Source of the DNA: Paenibacillus oceani
Lineage (GTDB): Bacteria; Bacillota; Bacilli; Paenibacillales; NBRC-103111
Assembly (NCBI RefSeq): GCF_014705615.1
Contig: NZ_JACXJA010000063.1
Coordinates: 1-42,721 of the forward strand
Direction: 5' to 3'
DNA length: 42,721 nt
The position numbers and the translations under genes are program-made. The notes beneath the pieces were generated by a model, which made no database searches, was not told the DNA's origin, and worked only from the letters and a program-made list of their open reading frames with translations. This document shows, in pieces, positions 16,939 through 25,103 of the stretch (its first letter is position 1; every line of letters begins with the position of its first letter).

Positions 16939-16986
16939 GTTGCAGCGGCCGGAGCCCCGGCCGGGTGGTACGGTACGCGCTACCGG

Positions 16987-18372
16987 TTATTGAACCGGCT
17001 GCACGTCGTAGCCTTTTGCTTTCAACTGGTCGATGACCATATCTTTCACCACATAATGAGCAGAACCGACGATAACGAACGATGTATGTTCCCCGTCTTG
17101 TTCCAGCAGCCCGGCGAGCTTTTCAGCCATCTTTTTGTCGCGTTCGCCGATCAGCTTCTTGTTCAGCTCGCCTTCCATCAATCCGCCGCGGATCAGTCCG
17201 TCTGCAACGGCTTTCGCATCGCCGTCCGCCCAATCCAGCTGCAATTGCTTAAAGGAAGCGGCCGATTCTTTGCCGCCATCAACAAGCAAAGTGTCAAGCA
17301 ACGTGTTCAAGTCTTTCTCCTGAGCTTCGGGAGTCAGCGAGGCGAACACATCCGCCTGGAATTGGATGCTTTCCAGTTCGTAGATCGGTTTATTCGACAA
17401 CAGCGCTTTAACGAGGAAATAATGATCGATGCCGCTGGCGGCTGCCGCTTCGGCTTGCTCAAGCTTTTCGAACAAGGTAAATGTCGACAGATTGGTGCTG
17501 ACGGCGAAAGGCTTGAACCCGTCGAACGCTTGCTCCGGAATGCCGATCTTTTTCAATACTTGCTGCAGCTTTTCGTATGTTTCTTTCGAGACGTGATCCT
17601 TGATCGTCGTACCGTCATCGTACATCATTTGATTGGTGAAAACACTCATGTCTCCCGTCAGCGTATCGGCTTCCACCCACAGGTCGTCCGACGCATCGAA
17701 CGCGTCCCTGATCTGTTTCTCGAGCGGATACATCTCCGGGATGCCGAGGTGGACCGAGCCCAGCAGATACAAGGTGTTCTTGTCGTTCGTTACTTTCCAG
17801 AACACGCCTTTCGCGCCTTCTTCGGCCGTATCGTAGCTGAATTCCACCAACCGGGTAGCCAGCACGACCGCTTGCTCGACCGTACACGGCTGATCGAGCT
17901 CAAGTCCTTCGCCCGTTCCTTGTACGATGCCATTCTTCTGCAAGTAGGCGATCGGATCGGCGGAGCCGGTCCCGAATGCGGCCGGCAGCTCGTAACGTGT
18001 CAACAGCCCGTAGATGGAGCGGGTCACCGTGTCTCTAGTAATCGATGCCGTATCGGTCGATAGAGAGAGAGGGGTTTCTTTTTTCTTAAGGCCGATCTGA
18101 TCCAGCTTGGCTGCTGTAGCTTCGATCAGCGATTTGAACTTGGCAGCGTCGATCGGTTGTTGAAACGTGCCGTCATAGTACCAATTAAGCGGGTAAATCC
18201 CGTATTTCTCTCCCTCGTTGAGGGTAGGAATGGACCAGGCGCTGATCGACGGGGTCGGGACGGCCGGCTGCTCCGCTTTCACGGTGAGAGCGGTGCTGCC
18301 CAGCATAACGGTAACTCCCAGCAAACCGGCCGCCGCCATGCGGCTCCACTTGCTCCAAAGATTTCTTTTCAT
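16987..18372 (-). CDS. Exported TraB/GumN-family protein
   Basis: The 461-residue protein has an N-terminal signal peptide (WSRMAAAGLLGVTVMLGSTA, cut probably after TVKA) and the TraB/GumN fold from about residue 185: FWKVTNDKNTLYLLGSVHLG with the conserved Gly-Ser-x-His, LWVEADTL, and the C-terminal TSFVIVGSAHYV with the second conserved His. Family members are distant relatives of Tiki-type metalloproteases, mostly uncharacterised. The region of residues 60-180 (ITRDTVTRSIYGLLTRYELP, CTVEQAVVLATRLVEFSY) resembles SLH-like helical pairs, which may help bind the cell wall. ATG 18372 has AGGAGG upstream, and a TATAAT on the minus strand at 18436-18441 may be its -10. It is a single-gene unit. 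Confidence 0.85.
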   Translation of the reverse strand: MKRNLWSKWSRMAAAGLLGVTVMLGSTALTVKAEQPAVPTPSISAWSIPTLNEGEKYGIYPLNWYYDGTFQQPIDAAKFKSLIEATAAKLDQIGLKKKETPLSLSTDTASITRDTVTRSIYGLLTRYELPAAFGTGSADPIAYLQKNGIVQGTGEGLELDQPCTVEQAVVLATRLVEFSYDTAEEGAKGVFWKVTNDKNTLYLLGSVHLGIPEMYPLEKQIRDAFDASDDLWVEADTLTGDMSVFTNQMMYDDGTTIKDHVSKETYEKLQQVLKKIGIPEQAFDGFKPFAVSTNLSTFTLFEKLEQAEAAAASGIDHYFLVKALLSNKPIYELESIQFQADVFASLTPEAQEKDLNTLLDTLLVDGGKESAASFKQLQLDWADGDAKAVADGLIRGGLMEGELNKKLIGERDKKMAEKLAGLLEQDGEHTSFVIVGSAHYVVKDMVIDQLKAKGYDVQPVQ

Positions 18373-18500
18373 GAATCGCGTGCCTCCTAGAGAATCAAAG
18401 ATGACGGTATATGGGCAATTCTATTACAAAAGCACATTATATCATACCGGAAACGAGGAAAGCTAAGTTCAACGCTTGGTGGAACATGTTGCTGGATTCA

Positions 18501-19259
18501 TTACCACTTTTGGCTTGAAAACGGATATACTGCCTCGGTCATAAAGCGCTGCAGCATCGCGCGCAGCTGGTCCGGCCGACTCAGCATCGGCAAGTGTCCG
18601 GCGTCCAAATCGTACACGTGCTGCGGCGAGAGGTTGGTTATCATTTTATTTTGAAGGGACAGGCTGAACTGTTTATCTTGTTTCAGCCGGATATACAGCT
18701 TAGGCACCTCGGGAGCGGAGGCATCGATCCGATCCGTATAAACGCGGACCGATTCCGGCACGAACCCTCGCACGATGTCCTCGGCTTGTTCTGCGGACAC
18801 ATCGCTGCATAAACCGCTGCGGATGGCGGACGCCGGCGGCTTGGTGCCTACTGTGCGCAGCAGGATCGGCAATAGGATTTTTTGGGGGAGCGGCAGTGCC
18901 GACAGAAACGATCCGCCCTGCTTCGGAATCGCCGCCGAAACCGCCACAAATCCCGCCATCCGTTCGGATAATTCGGCGGCAAGCTGAAGGGCGAGAACTC
19001 CGCCGAGCGAATGCGCCACAAGTACGATCCGATCCGCGTTCCACTCCATCACCTGATCCCGGATATGCCTTACATAATCTTGCAGCGTAAGCTTACGCCT
19101 GGATTCGTAATTGTTGTCCCGCAGCGGGAAGTCGGCCAGCAAAGCGGGGAAACCGAGTCCATCCGTTACTTGCTCCCATACCCGTCCCTCCAAACCTGCG
19201 CCATGTATAAACACGAATCCGATCCTCTCTTGTACCCGTTCTTGCTTCATAAGTATCAT
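18501..19259 (-). CDS. Alpha/beta hydrolase
   Basis: The protein of about 252 residues shows the alpha/beta-hydrolase pattern: GFVFIHGAGLEGRVW with the oxyanion HGxG, nucleophile elbow VLVAHSLGGVLALQL (Ser in GHSxG-like AHSLGG), and the C-terminal DAGHLPMLSRPDQL with the catalytic His. It resembles MhpC/YdeN- and methylesterase-like cytosolic hydrolases; substrate is unknown. GGAGGGAG at 19261-19268 serves either ATG 19259 or ATG 19250. The much longer open frame to 19388 overlaps the divergent gene and its operator and is rejected. Divergent arrangement with the WYL regulator at 19382 suggests control by it. Confidence 0.85.
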   Translation of the reverse strand: MILMKQERVQERIGFVFIHGAGLEGRVWEQVTDGLGFPALLADFPLRDNNYESRRKLTLQDYVRHIRDQVMEWNADRIVLVAHSLGGVLALQLAAELSERMAGFVAVSAAIPKQGGSFLSALPLPQKILLPILLRTVGTKPPASAIRSGLCSDVSAEQAEDIVRGFVPESVRVYTDRIDASAPEVPKLYIRLKQDKQFSLSLQNKMITNLSPQHVYDLDAGHLPMLSRPDQLRAMLQRFMTEAVYPFSSQKW

Positions 19260-19321
19260 TCTCCCTCCGCTTATCGCTACTGGTGATGCGTTGTACTTTA
19301 TGAACACTGTATCATTTAAAT

Positions 19322-19338
19322 AAGACAGATCCTGTCTT
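19322..19338. promoter_or_regulatory. Palindrome in the hydrolase/WYL-regulator divergent promoter region
   Basis: AAGACAGATCCTGTCTT is a 7-3-7 perfect inverted repeat located between the divergent hydrolase and WYL-regulator starts (62 bases from the first, 43 from the second). It is the best candidate operator for the regulator. Confidence 0.5.
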
Positions 19339-19381
19339 GTTTGCATGTTACAATAAAAATTAACGGAAAGGGGAGAGGCTC

Positions 19382-20332
19382 GTGTCAAAATCGCAGCGGC
19401 TTGTGCAGCTCATTATGCGGATCAATTCCCTTAAGTCTTTTACCGTTCAACAGCTGGCGGGCGAATTCGGCTTGTCCGCGCGGACGATTACACGAGATTT
19501 GCAGGAGCTGAGCGAACTCGGCGTCCCGGTATACTCCGTCCAAGGTCGTGGGGGCGGATACAGGCTGCTACAGGAGCGGATGCTTCCGCCGATCGCCTTC
19601 ACCGAAGGCGAAGCCGTCGCCATGTTCGTTGCCTGCCAGTCGCTGAACAATCTCAGCGCTCTCCCGTTCGACGAAGGGGCCGAATCTGCGCTTCATAAGT
19701 TCTATCACTATTTGCCGGCCGATGTAAGAGAGCGGATCGACCGTTTGAAACAGAAGGTGGCGATTCTAAGTCCCAACCGGACGATGAACCCGGAATGTCT
19801 CAGGACGCTGCTTCAGGCCATCATGATCCGTTGCGTCGTGACGATTGGGTACAGCTCAAGTCAAGGCGTGAAGGAGCGCGATATTCAGCCTATCGGCCTG
19901 TATGCTAGCGGCGGCTATTGGTATTGTCCGGCTTATTGCTTTCTGCGAGAGGAAGTCAGACTGTTCCGGGCGGACCGAATCCGTTCGGCTGTTCTGAACG
20001 AAGCGATGGAATGGCGGGAAGAGGCGGACCGGTGGGATTTGAGAAATCGTCCGGAGAACGTCGACACGAATCCAATACCATTTACGGTAAGTCTAACGAG
20101 AAGCGGTGTGCGGCAGCTGGAGTCGGACGAATGGTTCGGCCCTTTCCTGGTGGTGCAGGAAGATGGAGGCGGTAAGGCGACGATCCGAATCTCGACGGAA
20201 AACATGCGCTTTTATGCGGACCACATATGGAGGCTAGGGGCAGATGCGAGAATCGTGGAGCCGGCCGAAGCGGTGGAATACATGCAACGGAAGCTTGAGT
20301 CGCTGAAATCCGTCTACGATACTAACGAATAA
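19382..20332 (+). CDS. YafY-type transcriptional regulator with HTH and WYL domains
   Basis: The 316-residue protein has an N-terminal helix-turn-helix (LIMRINSLKSFTVQQLAGEF, LSARTITRDLQELSELGVPV, then the wing GRGGGYRLL) and a WYL domain from about residue 140 (VVTIGYSSSQGVKERDIQPI, GLYASGGYWYCPAYC, EVRLFRADRI), followed by the WCX extension (FTVSLTRSGVRQL, YADHIWRLGADARIVEP). WYL domains bind small ligands or nucleic acid and tune transcription. GTG 19382 has GGGGAGAGG just upstream. The likely target is the divergent hydrolase gene and itself, through the palindrome at 19322-19338. Confidence 0.9.
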   Translation: MSKSQRLVQLIMRINSLKSFTVQQLAGEFGLSARTITRDLQELSELGVPVYSVQGRGGGYRLLQERMLPPIAFTEGEAVAMFVACQSLNNLSALPFDEGAESALHKFYHYLPADVRERIDRLKQKVAILSPNRTMNPECLRTLLQAIMIRCVVTIGYSSSQGVKERDIQPIGLYASGGYWYCPAYCFLREEVRLFRADRIRSAVLNEAMEWREEADRWDLRNRPENVDTNPIPFTVSLTRSGVRQLESDEWFGPFLVVQEDGGGKATIRISTENMRFYADHIWRLGADARIVEPAEAVEYMQRKLESLKSVYDTNE

Positions 20333-20436
20333 CCTGCGGGCTTGTCCGGATCAAAGAGAGCAAAAATCGTTTATTTTTCGGAGGGCGCATCCTTATATAA
20401 TAAAGGGGTAGTCCAGCACAGAAATGGAGGGATTAG

Positions 20437-21291
20437 ATGAATCTGCGAACGCTTGCCGAACAGGTTCAAGCAGGGAAATTCCAATCCGGATTGGAGAGAC
20501 ATCTGTCTGCGGATGTGAGGGCCCGGCTGCGTGGAATGGACGTAAACGGGATCGAGAGCTGGTTCGGTCAAGTTATACGCAACCCCATCGACCTGTCGGG
20601 TGAAGGAAGTCGGGAGCTGCTGGAACTGTATTACACGGCTGCCTGGCACAATTTGTTCGAGACACTGCATATACCTGCTGAAGCGTCCTTATTCGAAATC
20701 GGTGCAGGAGATACGGTATACATCCCAAGGGCGCTTAACGCCTTTTCCGGCAGCGGGGCTTATGTGACGGCCAACCTGAACAAGCAGCTGACCCAAAACT
20801 TTCTGAGAAAAACGGCCGATTTGAGCATTCAAGTCCGAGTTATTGAAGAGGACGGAGCGCGTATTCTGGATTATTGCGACCCAGGCACGTTCGAGGTCGT
20901 TTCCTTCCACCACGCCATTAACGATATCGTCCAAACGATCATTGCCGGGATCGAAGGGATCGACACCATAACTAACAACTGGTGGGCGATCGAGCCCCAG
21001 ATGCTGCAGGCGGTCATGAGGTACCATGAGGCGGGTACGCTGCGACGGGCGGCTTTCGAGCCGTTTATTCAAATCGTTGAGACGTGCGGACACCTATTGA
21101 GACAAGGCGGATATATGATTTTCGACAACTGTACGTATGCCGGTTACGAGCAACTGGGGTATTCGTCCGAGTTTCACAGCAACTACATCAACTTGGTGAG
21201 AGCATGGATAATGGAAGCCGGTATCGGACTGGAAGAGGTGGAGCTGCCATCCTTCGACCGTAACTGGTGGATGATTTTGAGAAAAGCTTGA
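20437..21291 (+). CDS. Putative SAM-dependent methyltransferase
   Basis: The 284-residue protein has a Rossmann-type glycine motif SLFEIGAGDTVYIPRAL at about residue 88, an acidic loop VIEEDGARILDY, the segment TFEVVSFHHAINDIVQT, and QGGYMIFDNCTYAGYEQ, which together fit a class I methyltransferase fold. The motif-I acidic residue is Glu rather than the usual Asp, and the family is not one I can name. ATG 20437 follows GGAGGG, and TATAAT at 20396-20401 is a probable -10 element. The gene stands alone before a bidirectional terminator. The substrate is unknown. Confidence 0.6.
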   Translation: MNLRTLAEQVQAGKFQSGLERHLSADVRARLRGMDVNGIESWFGQVIRNPIDLSGEGSRELLELYYTAAWHNLFETLHIPAEASLFEIGAGDTVYIPRALNAFSGSGAYVTANLNKQLTQNFLRKTADLSIQVRVIEEDGARILDYCDPGTFEVVSFHHAINDIVQTIIAGIEGIDTITNNWWAIEPQMLQAVMRYHEAGTLRRAAFEPFIQIVETCGHLLRQGGYMIFDNCTYAGYEQLGYSSEFHSNYINLVRAWIMEAGIGLEEVELPSFDRNWWMILRKA

Positions 21292-21299
21292 CACGTGAA

Positions 21300-21338
21300 A
21301 AAAACCGGCGGTTCCGATTTTGGATTCGCCGGCTTTAT
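21300..21338. terminator. Bidirectional terminator
   Basis: AAAACCGGCG at 21301-21310 pairs with CGCCGGCTTT at 21327-21336 between the convergent methyltransferase-like and VOC genes; both sides end in A/T tracts. Confidence 0.8.
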
Positions 21339-21361
21339 TTCGCCCAATTCCGAGCGTAAGC

Positions 21362-21772
21362 CTAATAGTAGCCGGAACCGCTTCCTTTGTTGAAAGTAGC
21401 GATGTACCAATAGTTGCCGAAAGGATCTTCCACTCCCGCGCTTCTTTCCCCGTACGGCATGTCCGCCGGTTCGTAGAGCGACCTGGCTCCCGCGTCCAGC
21501 GCTCTCCGGTAACAGGCGTCCGTGTCCTCGACAAATATATGCAGCGTATTCGGACGAGCCGGATACTCGCCCTTGGCTTCCGACACTTCAACGATCGTGC
21601 TGCCGATGCGAACCTCCGAATGGACCAGAAACCCGTTATCGTCGGTATGAAGATTCAATCGCTCCCCTTGAAAAGCTTGGATTAGAAAATCAATCAGCTT
21701 CCCGGCGTCCCGCACATGAAAGTATGGAGTTACGCTTTGGTAGCCTTTCGGAGAATAGTTGCCGCTTTCCAT
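21362..21772 (-). CDS. VOC-superfamily protein, PhnB/glyoxalase-like
   Basis: The 136-residue protein matches the single-subunit VOC fold of the PhnB-like type: QSVTPYFHVRDAGKLIDFLI, HSEVRIGSTIVEVSEAKGEY, HIFVEDTDACYRRALDAGA, and the diagnostic end AGVEDPFGNYWYIAT. Such proteins dimerise and bind a metal and small substrate; many are antibiotic-resistance or isomerase-like, and this one cannot be assigned a reaction. A start at ATG 21772 has a ribosome site AAGGAGGGA nearby. It is separated by about 165 bases from another VOC gene in the same orientation, not a close paralogue. Confidence 0.85.
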   Translation of the reverse strand: MESGNYSPKGYQSVTPYFHVRDAGKLIDFLIQAFQGERLNLHTDDNGFLVHSEVRIGSTIVEVSEAKGEYPARPNTLHIFVEDTDACYRRALDAGARSLYEPADMPYGERSAGVEDPFGNYWYIATFNKGSGSGYY

Positions 21773-21939
21773 CGCTAAAATCCCTCCTTAAAGATCGATC
21801 TGGCGAATCGTAAACCGTCTAAGCCTCATTACAGAAGCAGCTGCAGGCATTGTTCGGGTATGCGGATTTTTCCGCGATGAGCCGAATCGGTTCCGATAAA
21901 AAATTGCCTTGTCCGCTACTGTATATGGTATTTTTGAAA

Positions 21940-22368
21940 CTAAGATTCGTCCGCAATTTCCCATGCCGGATTCCAGACGACTTCCCATAAATGGCCGTCC
22001 GGGTCGAGGAAATGGCCGGAGTATCCGCCCCAGAACGTATGGTGGGCAGGATCGGTTATAATGGCCCCGGCAGCACGGGCTTGTTCCATGACCGCGTCCA
22101 CTTCTTCGATGCTGCCTACATTGTGGCCGATCGTGAATTCGCCCGAGCTTGGCGGAGCGAGCGGAACTTTTGCCTCGTGGGCGAGATCTTTGCGATTCCA
22201 TACGGCAAGCTTCACGCCTGCCTGCAAGTCGAAGAACGCTACCGCCCCGTGTTCATATTCCGTGCCCACGATCCCTTGTGTCGGCAGCCCGAGACCGTCG
22301 CGGTAAAACCTCAAAGCCCGTTCCAAATCGTCTACTCCCAGCGTGAGTACAGATATTCGCGGTTTCAT
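21940..22368 (-). CDS. VOC-superfamily glyoxalase-like protein
   Basis: The 142-residue protein has the VOC signature with VLTLGVDDLERALRFYRDGL at the start, HGAVAFFDLQAGVKLAVW, and the end motif GYSGHFLDPDGHLWEVVWNP, where the His and Glu of the metal site are seen. It resembles proteins annotated as glyoxalase/bleomycin resistance family. GAGGGCTTTCC-type sequence before ATG 22368 gives a plausible ribosome site. Substrate is unknown. The downstream 150 bases to the next VOC gene hold nothing recognised. Confidence 0.87.
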   Translation of the reverse strand: MKPRISVLTLGVDDLERALRFYRDGLGLPTQGIVGTEYEHGAVAFFDLQAGVKLAVWNRKDLAHEAKVPLAPPSSGEFTIGHNVGSIEEVDAVMEQARAAGAIITDPAHHTFWGGYSGHFLDPDGHLWEVVWNPAWEIADES

Positions 22369-22428
22369 CCGGAAAGCCCTCCATGATTTTCTTTGTATAG
22401 CGGCCGTATATCCAAATTATAGCACTTT

Positions 22429-23211
22429 TTAATCTTCCATCTCAAAAAAACGATGCAACCGCTCCGAGAATTTCTCCCGATTCATTTCTTCTTTGGTAAC
22501 GAGCCCTTCGCGCCACACGGTAAACGTCTGATCGGTCAAGGTTACATTGCCGCTGTCGGTAAGTCTGGTGATCAACCGGTTTTTGTTAAAAGGCGATTCT
22601 TCGTGCCCGGCGATGATCGTCTGAATCTCGTTTAACTCCGACAAGCCGGATGCCGGACACTTCGAATCGAAGGCGTACCCGATTCTCCAATCGGTATCTT
22701 TATGCTTCAGCTTCATCTCGAACGTGTAGTCTCCATGCTCGGTAAGCCGGTGCCGGACGCGAAACTGCCCGTTGCGGGAAGAGACGGTTTCCCCGGACAA
22801 AGGAACGGGCGTTAAGGGAAGATTTCCTCCAAAGCCCGTGTCCGCTAGGTATGTCTCTCCCTGATGAGCGATCAGGATCGTTACGTGCGTTCTACCGAGG
22901 GACATGTACTGCCGGGATGCATGATTATATACGACCCCGCGTGTCAGGACGGCATCAAGGCCGTTCTCGATCAAGACCAGATACAACAGCGAATTCAGCT
23001 CGTAACAGAGGCCGCCTTCGCGGTTGAACATGATTTTTTGAATCAAATTCCGTTCGTTAATGTCGTTGATTCTGTTGTGAATAATACCGAAATTTTCGAA
23101 CGGGATCGTTTTCGCCATTTGATCCAGAACGTCTGGCAGCGAGTCCCACGTGATCGGCTCATCGCCGGCTACTCCGATCCGTTTGCGAAATAAAGCAGTC
23201 AGCTCACTCAT
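22429..23211 (-). CDS. nat: Arylamine N-acetyltransferase
   Basis: The 260-residue cytosolic enzyme transfers an acetyl group from acetyl-CoA to aromatic amines or hydrazines by a cysteine ping-pong mechanism. The catalytic triad is complete: Cys69 in REGGLCYELN, His109 in GRTHVTILI and Asp124 in YLADTGFGGN. The first helical part (LDQMAKTIPFENFGI) and the C-terminal lid are normal in length. ATG 23211 follows AGAGGAGGAACGG. It is transcribed divergently from a MocR-type gene; a 7-base inverted repeat lies between them. The natural substrate is unknown. Confidence 0.93.
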   Translation of the reverse strand: MSELTALFRKRIGVAGDEPITWDSLPDVLDQMAKTIPFENFGIIHNRINDINERNLIQKIMFNREGGLCYELNSLLYLVLIENGLDAVLTRGVVYNHASRQYMSLGRTHVTILIAHQGETYLADTGFGGNLPLTPVPLSGETVSSRNGQFRVRHRLTEHGDYTFEMKLKHKDTDWRIGYAFDSKCPASGLSELNEIQTIIAGHEESPFNKNRLITRLTDSGNVTLTDQTFTVWREGLVTKEEMNREKFSERLHRFFEMED

Positions 23212-23256
23212 GTCCGTTCCTCCTCTACAGCATCGGTCCGTCAGCCGGACGAGCGT

Positions 23257-23278
23257 ATACCTTTTACTTACAAGGTAT
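23257..23278. promoter_or_regulatory. Inverted repeat between NAT and MocR-type genes
   Basis: ATACCTT at 23257-23263 and AAGGTAT at 23272-23278 form a perfect inverted repeat with an 8-base spacer in the 180-base divergent region. A TATAAT at 23345-23350 could be the -10 of the MocR-type gene. It is a candidate operator. Confidence 0.4.
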
Positions 23279-23393
23279 GCGATCTTACGAGCCGGAACAA
23301 TAGCTTTTTCTCAAAATTGTTACGGTACAGTTGGCGCAGTCTTGTATAATAGACCGGAGAGGGTCATTCCGATGCTGACAATTGGAGGAAATC

Positions 23394-24749
23394 GTGAAAA
23401 AATATATGTCCATTCTATCCGATCTGGAGCAGAGAATGATGGAAGGGCAGTACCGCTCCGGCGAAAAGCTCCCCTCCGTACGGGAAGCGGCGAAGTCATA
23501 CGGCTGCAGCGTTAGTACGGTCTTGCGGGCGTACTCGGAGCTGGAGAGGCGCCATGCGATTTATTCGATCTCCCAGAGCGGCTACTATGTAGTCGATCGG
23601 CAGCCCGCCCGGGGCGCCCGTAACGAAGGGCAGACGATCGATTTTGCTTCGGCGTCGCCGGATTTGAATCTGTTCCCGTATTTGGACTTTCAGCATTGTC
23701 TGAACAAAGCGATCGATACGTACAAGTATAACCTGTTTACTTACGGGGATTTGAACGGGTTGGAGAAGCTTCGCCATACGATCGTTTCTCACCTTGCCGG
23801 CGACCAGGTGTTTGCGAGCCCGGATCAGATTATGATTACTTCGGGCGTGCAGGCCGCGCTTGAGATTTTGGCGAAGATGCCGTTTCCGAACGGGAACGAA
23901 ACCATTCTGGTCGAACAGCCGGGTTATGATCTGTATTTGCGGTTTTTGGAGACGGAAGGTTTGCCGGTCAGAGGGATCGCCCGTTCGACGGCCGGCATCA
24001 ATCTGCAGGAGCTCGAGGAAATATTCAAGAGCGGCGGCATCAAATTTTTGTATACAATGCCGAGATACCACAATCCGCTGGGCACCTCTTACAGCACGGT
24101 GGAGAGAAAAGCAATCGCCTCGCTGTCCGCCAAATACGACGTATACGTGGTGGAAGACGATTACATGGCCGACCTGGGCGAGGAACGGGGCTTCGAGCCG
24201 ATCTATTCGTACGACAGCACGTCGCGCGTCATCTATTTGAAAAGCTTCTCGAAAATCATCTTCCCGGGCTTGCGGCTGGGAGCCGCCGTTATGCCGCGTC
24301 AGTTGCTGGAAACGTTCCGCAAGCACAAACGATATGCCGACACTTCGCTGTTGTCCCAGGCTGCGCTTGAGGTGTATATCCATAACGGTATGTACGAGCG
24401 GCACAAGCACAAAATCATCAGCCAATACGCAGCGCGGATTCGTTTGCTGAATGAGGCGCTTAAACGGCATAATACCGACGGACTGATCCAGGCGGCGGAT
24501 ATCCGATCGGGGGTTTATATTCCGTTTATGCTGTCGCAGACGGTTAATATGGAGCGTCTGATGAAACGTCTGGAGGCGAGGAACATCCGGGTGGAACCCG
24601 GTAAAGGGTTTTATTTATCCGGTTATCCGGAGCGTGACAAATTCCTGCGGATCAGCGTGTCACGCGCGTTGCCGGAGCGGATCGAGGAGGGCGTCAAGGC
24701 GATTATCGAGGAAGTGAAACGCAGCGGAGGGCGATCGTCGTCAGGTTGA
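23394..24749 (+). CDS. MocR/PdxR-type regulator: GntR helix-turn-helix fused to aminotransferase domain
   Basis: About 451 residues. Residues 1-75 form a GntR winged helix (SGEKLPSVREAAKSYGCSVS, TVLRAYSELERRHAIYSISQ); from 90 onward there is a fold-type I aminotransferase domain (GDLNGLEKLRHTIVSHL, SGVQAALEILAKM, YTMPRYHNPLGTSYS, VVEDDYMADLG, and the PLP lysine in YLKSFSKIIFPGLRLG). MocR proteins use PLP to sense metabolites and rarely act as enzymes. The start is GTG 23394, five bases after GGAGG; a TTG at 23382 lies within the ribosome site. Its target is unknown, perhaps the divergent NAT gene or itself. Confidence 0.9.
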   Translation: MKKYMSILSDLEQRMMEGQYRSGEKLPSVREAAKSYGCSVSTVLRAYSELERRHAIYSISQSGYYVVDRQPARGARNEGQTIDFASASPDLNLFPYLDFQHCLNKAIDTYKYNLFTYGDLNGLEKLRHTIVSHLAGDQVFASPDQIMITSGVQAALEILAKMPFPNGNETILVEQPGYDLYLRFLETEGLPVRGIARSTAGINLQELEEIFKSGGIKFLYTMPRYHNPLGTSYSTVERKAIASLSAKYDVYVVEDDYMADLGEERGFEPIYSYDSTSRVIYLKSFSKIIFPGLRLGAAVMPRQLLETFRKHKRYADTSLLSQAALEVYIHNGMYERHKHKIISQYAARIRLLNEALKRHNTDGLIQAADIRSGVYIPFMLSQTVNMERLMKRLEARNIRVEPGKGFYLSGYPERDKFLRISVSRALPERIEEGVKAIIEEVKRSGGRSSSG

Positions 24750-24820
24750 GACGGATTGCGAACGGCCGCTTCAGCTCGTGAATAGGGATCGGAGCAACGG
24801 CTAACCGTTCGGAGAGTTTT

Positions 24821-25006
24821 ATGCTGACCGCCAAGCGACAGGAGGAGTTATATGGAATATGTACGGGACTATATGAGGTGTCGGTCATATCCCCGTATCT
24901 GTCCCGGAAGCTGCAGGTGGCGAACAGCGCTATAACGGGCATCGGAGCGGGTACGGTTTTGTTCGGCTTTGCGCTGTCGGGATTGATCCGGTATATGCTT
25001 GCTTAA
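24821..25006 (+). CDS. Small single-span membrane protein, possibly frameshifted
   Basis: The 61-residue frame from ATG 24821 (GGAGAG four bases upstream) ends in a clear hydrophobic segment, SAITGIGAGTVLFGFALSGL, after YLSRKLQVAN. A much stronger ribosome site, AGGAGGAG at 24840-24847, precedes ATG 24852 in another frame that starts MEYVRDYMR and then loses sense. A small frameshift between 24880 and 24895 would join MEYVRDYMR to the membrane segment and make a better protein of about 50 residues. No family is recognised. Either a real small protein or a broken one. Confidence 0.4.
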   Translation: MLTAKRQEELYGICTGLYEVSVISPYLSRKLQVANSAITGIGAGTVLFGFALSGLIRYMLA

Positions 25007-25058
25007 GAAGAAGAAGAATCCTTCGGCGAAAGAGGCAAACGAAGCTGCTGTTCAACCA

Positions 25059-25103
25059 AAAAAGCAAAAAGGACTGCCGCAAGAACAGTCCTTTTTGCTT
25101 TCT
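25059..25103. terminator. Bidirectional terminator before the UbiD-family gene
   Basis: AAAGCAAAAAGGACTG pairs with CAGTCCTTTTTGCTTT around a 9-base loop, giving T tracts on both strands. It ends immediately at the UbiD-family stop codon. Confidence 0.9.

Larger units (their letters stand above)
16619..16986. other. Intergenic stretch between convergent genes
   Basis: No gene is supportable here. It contains two terminator hairpins, listed separately, one for each flanking gene, and otherwise unremarkable DNA. Confidence 0.6.

Noticed and set aside
16780-18063. Long plus-strand open frame opposite the GumN-like gene
   Set aside because: It is the antisense shadow of a well-supported gene and has no ribosome site or recognisable motif.
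23496-24470. Minus-strand open frame opposite the MocR-type gene
   Set aside because: Shadow frame; no ribosome site, no domain.
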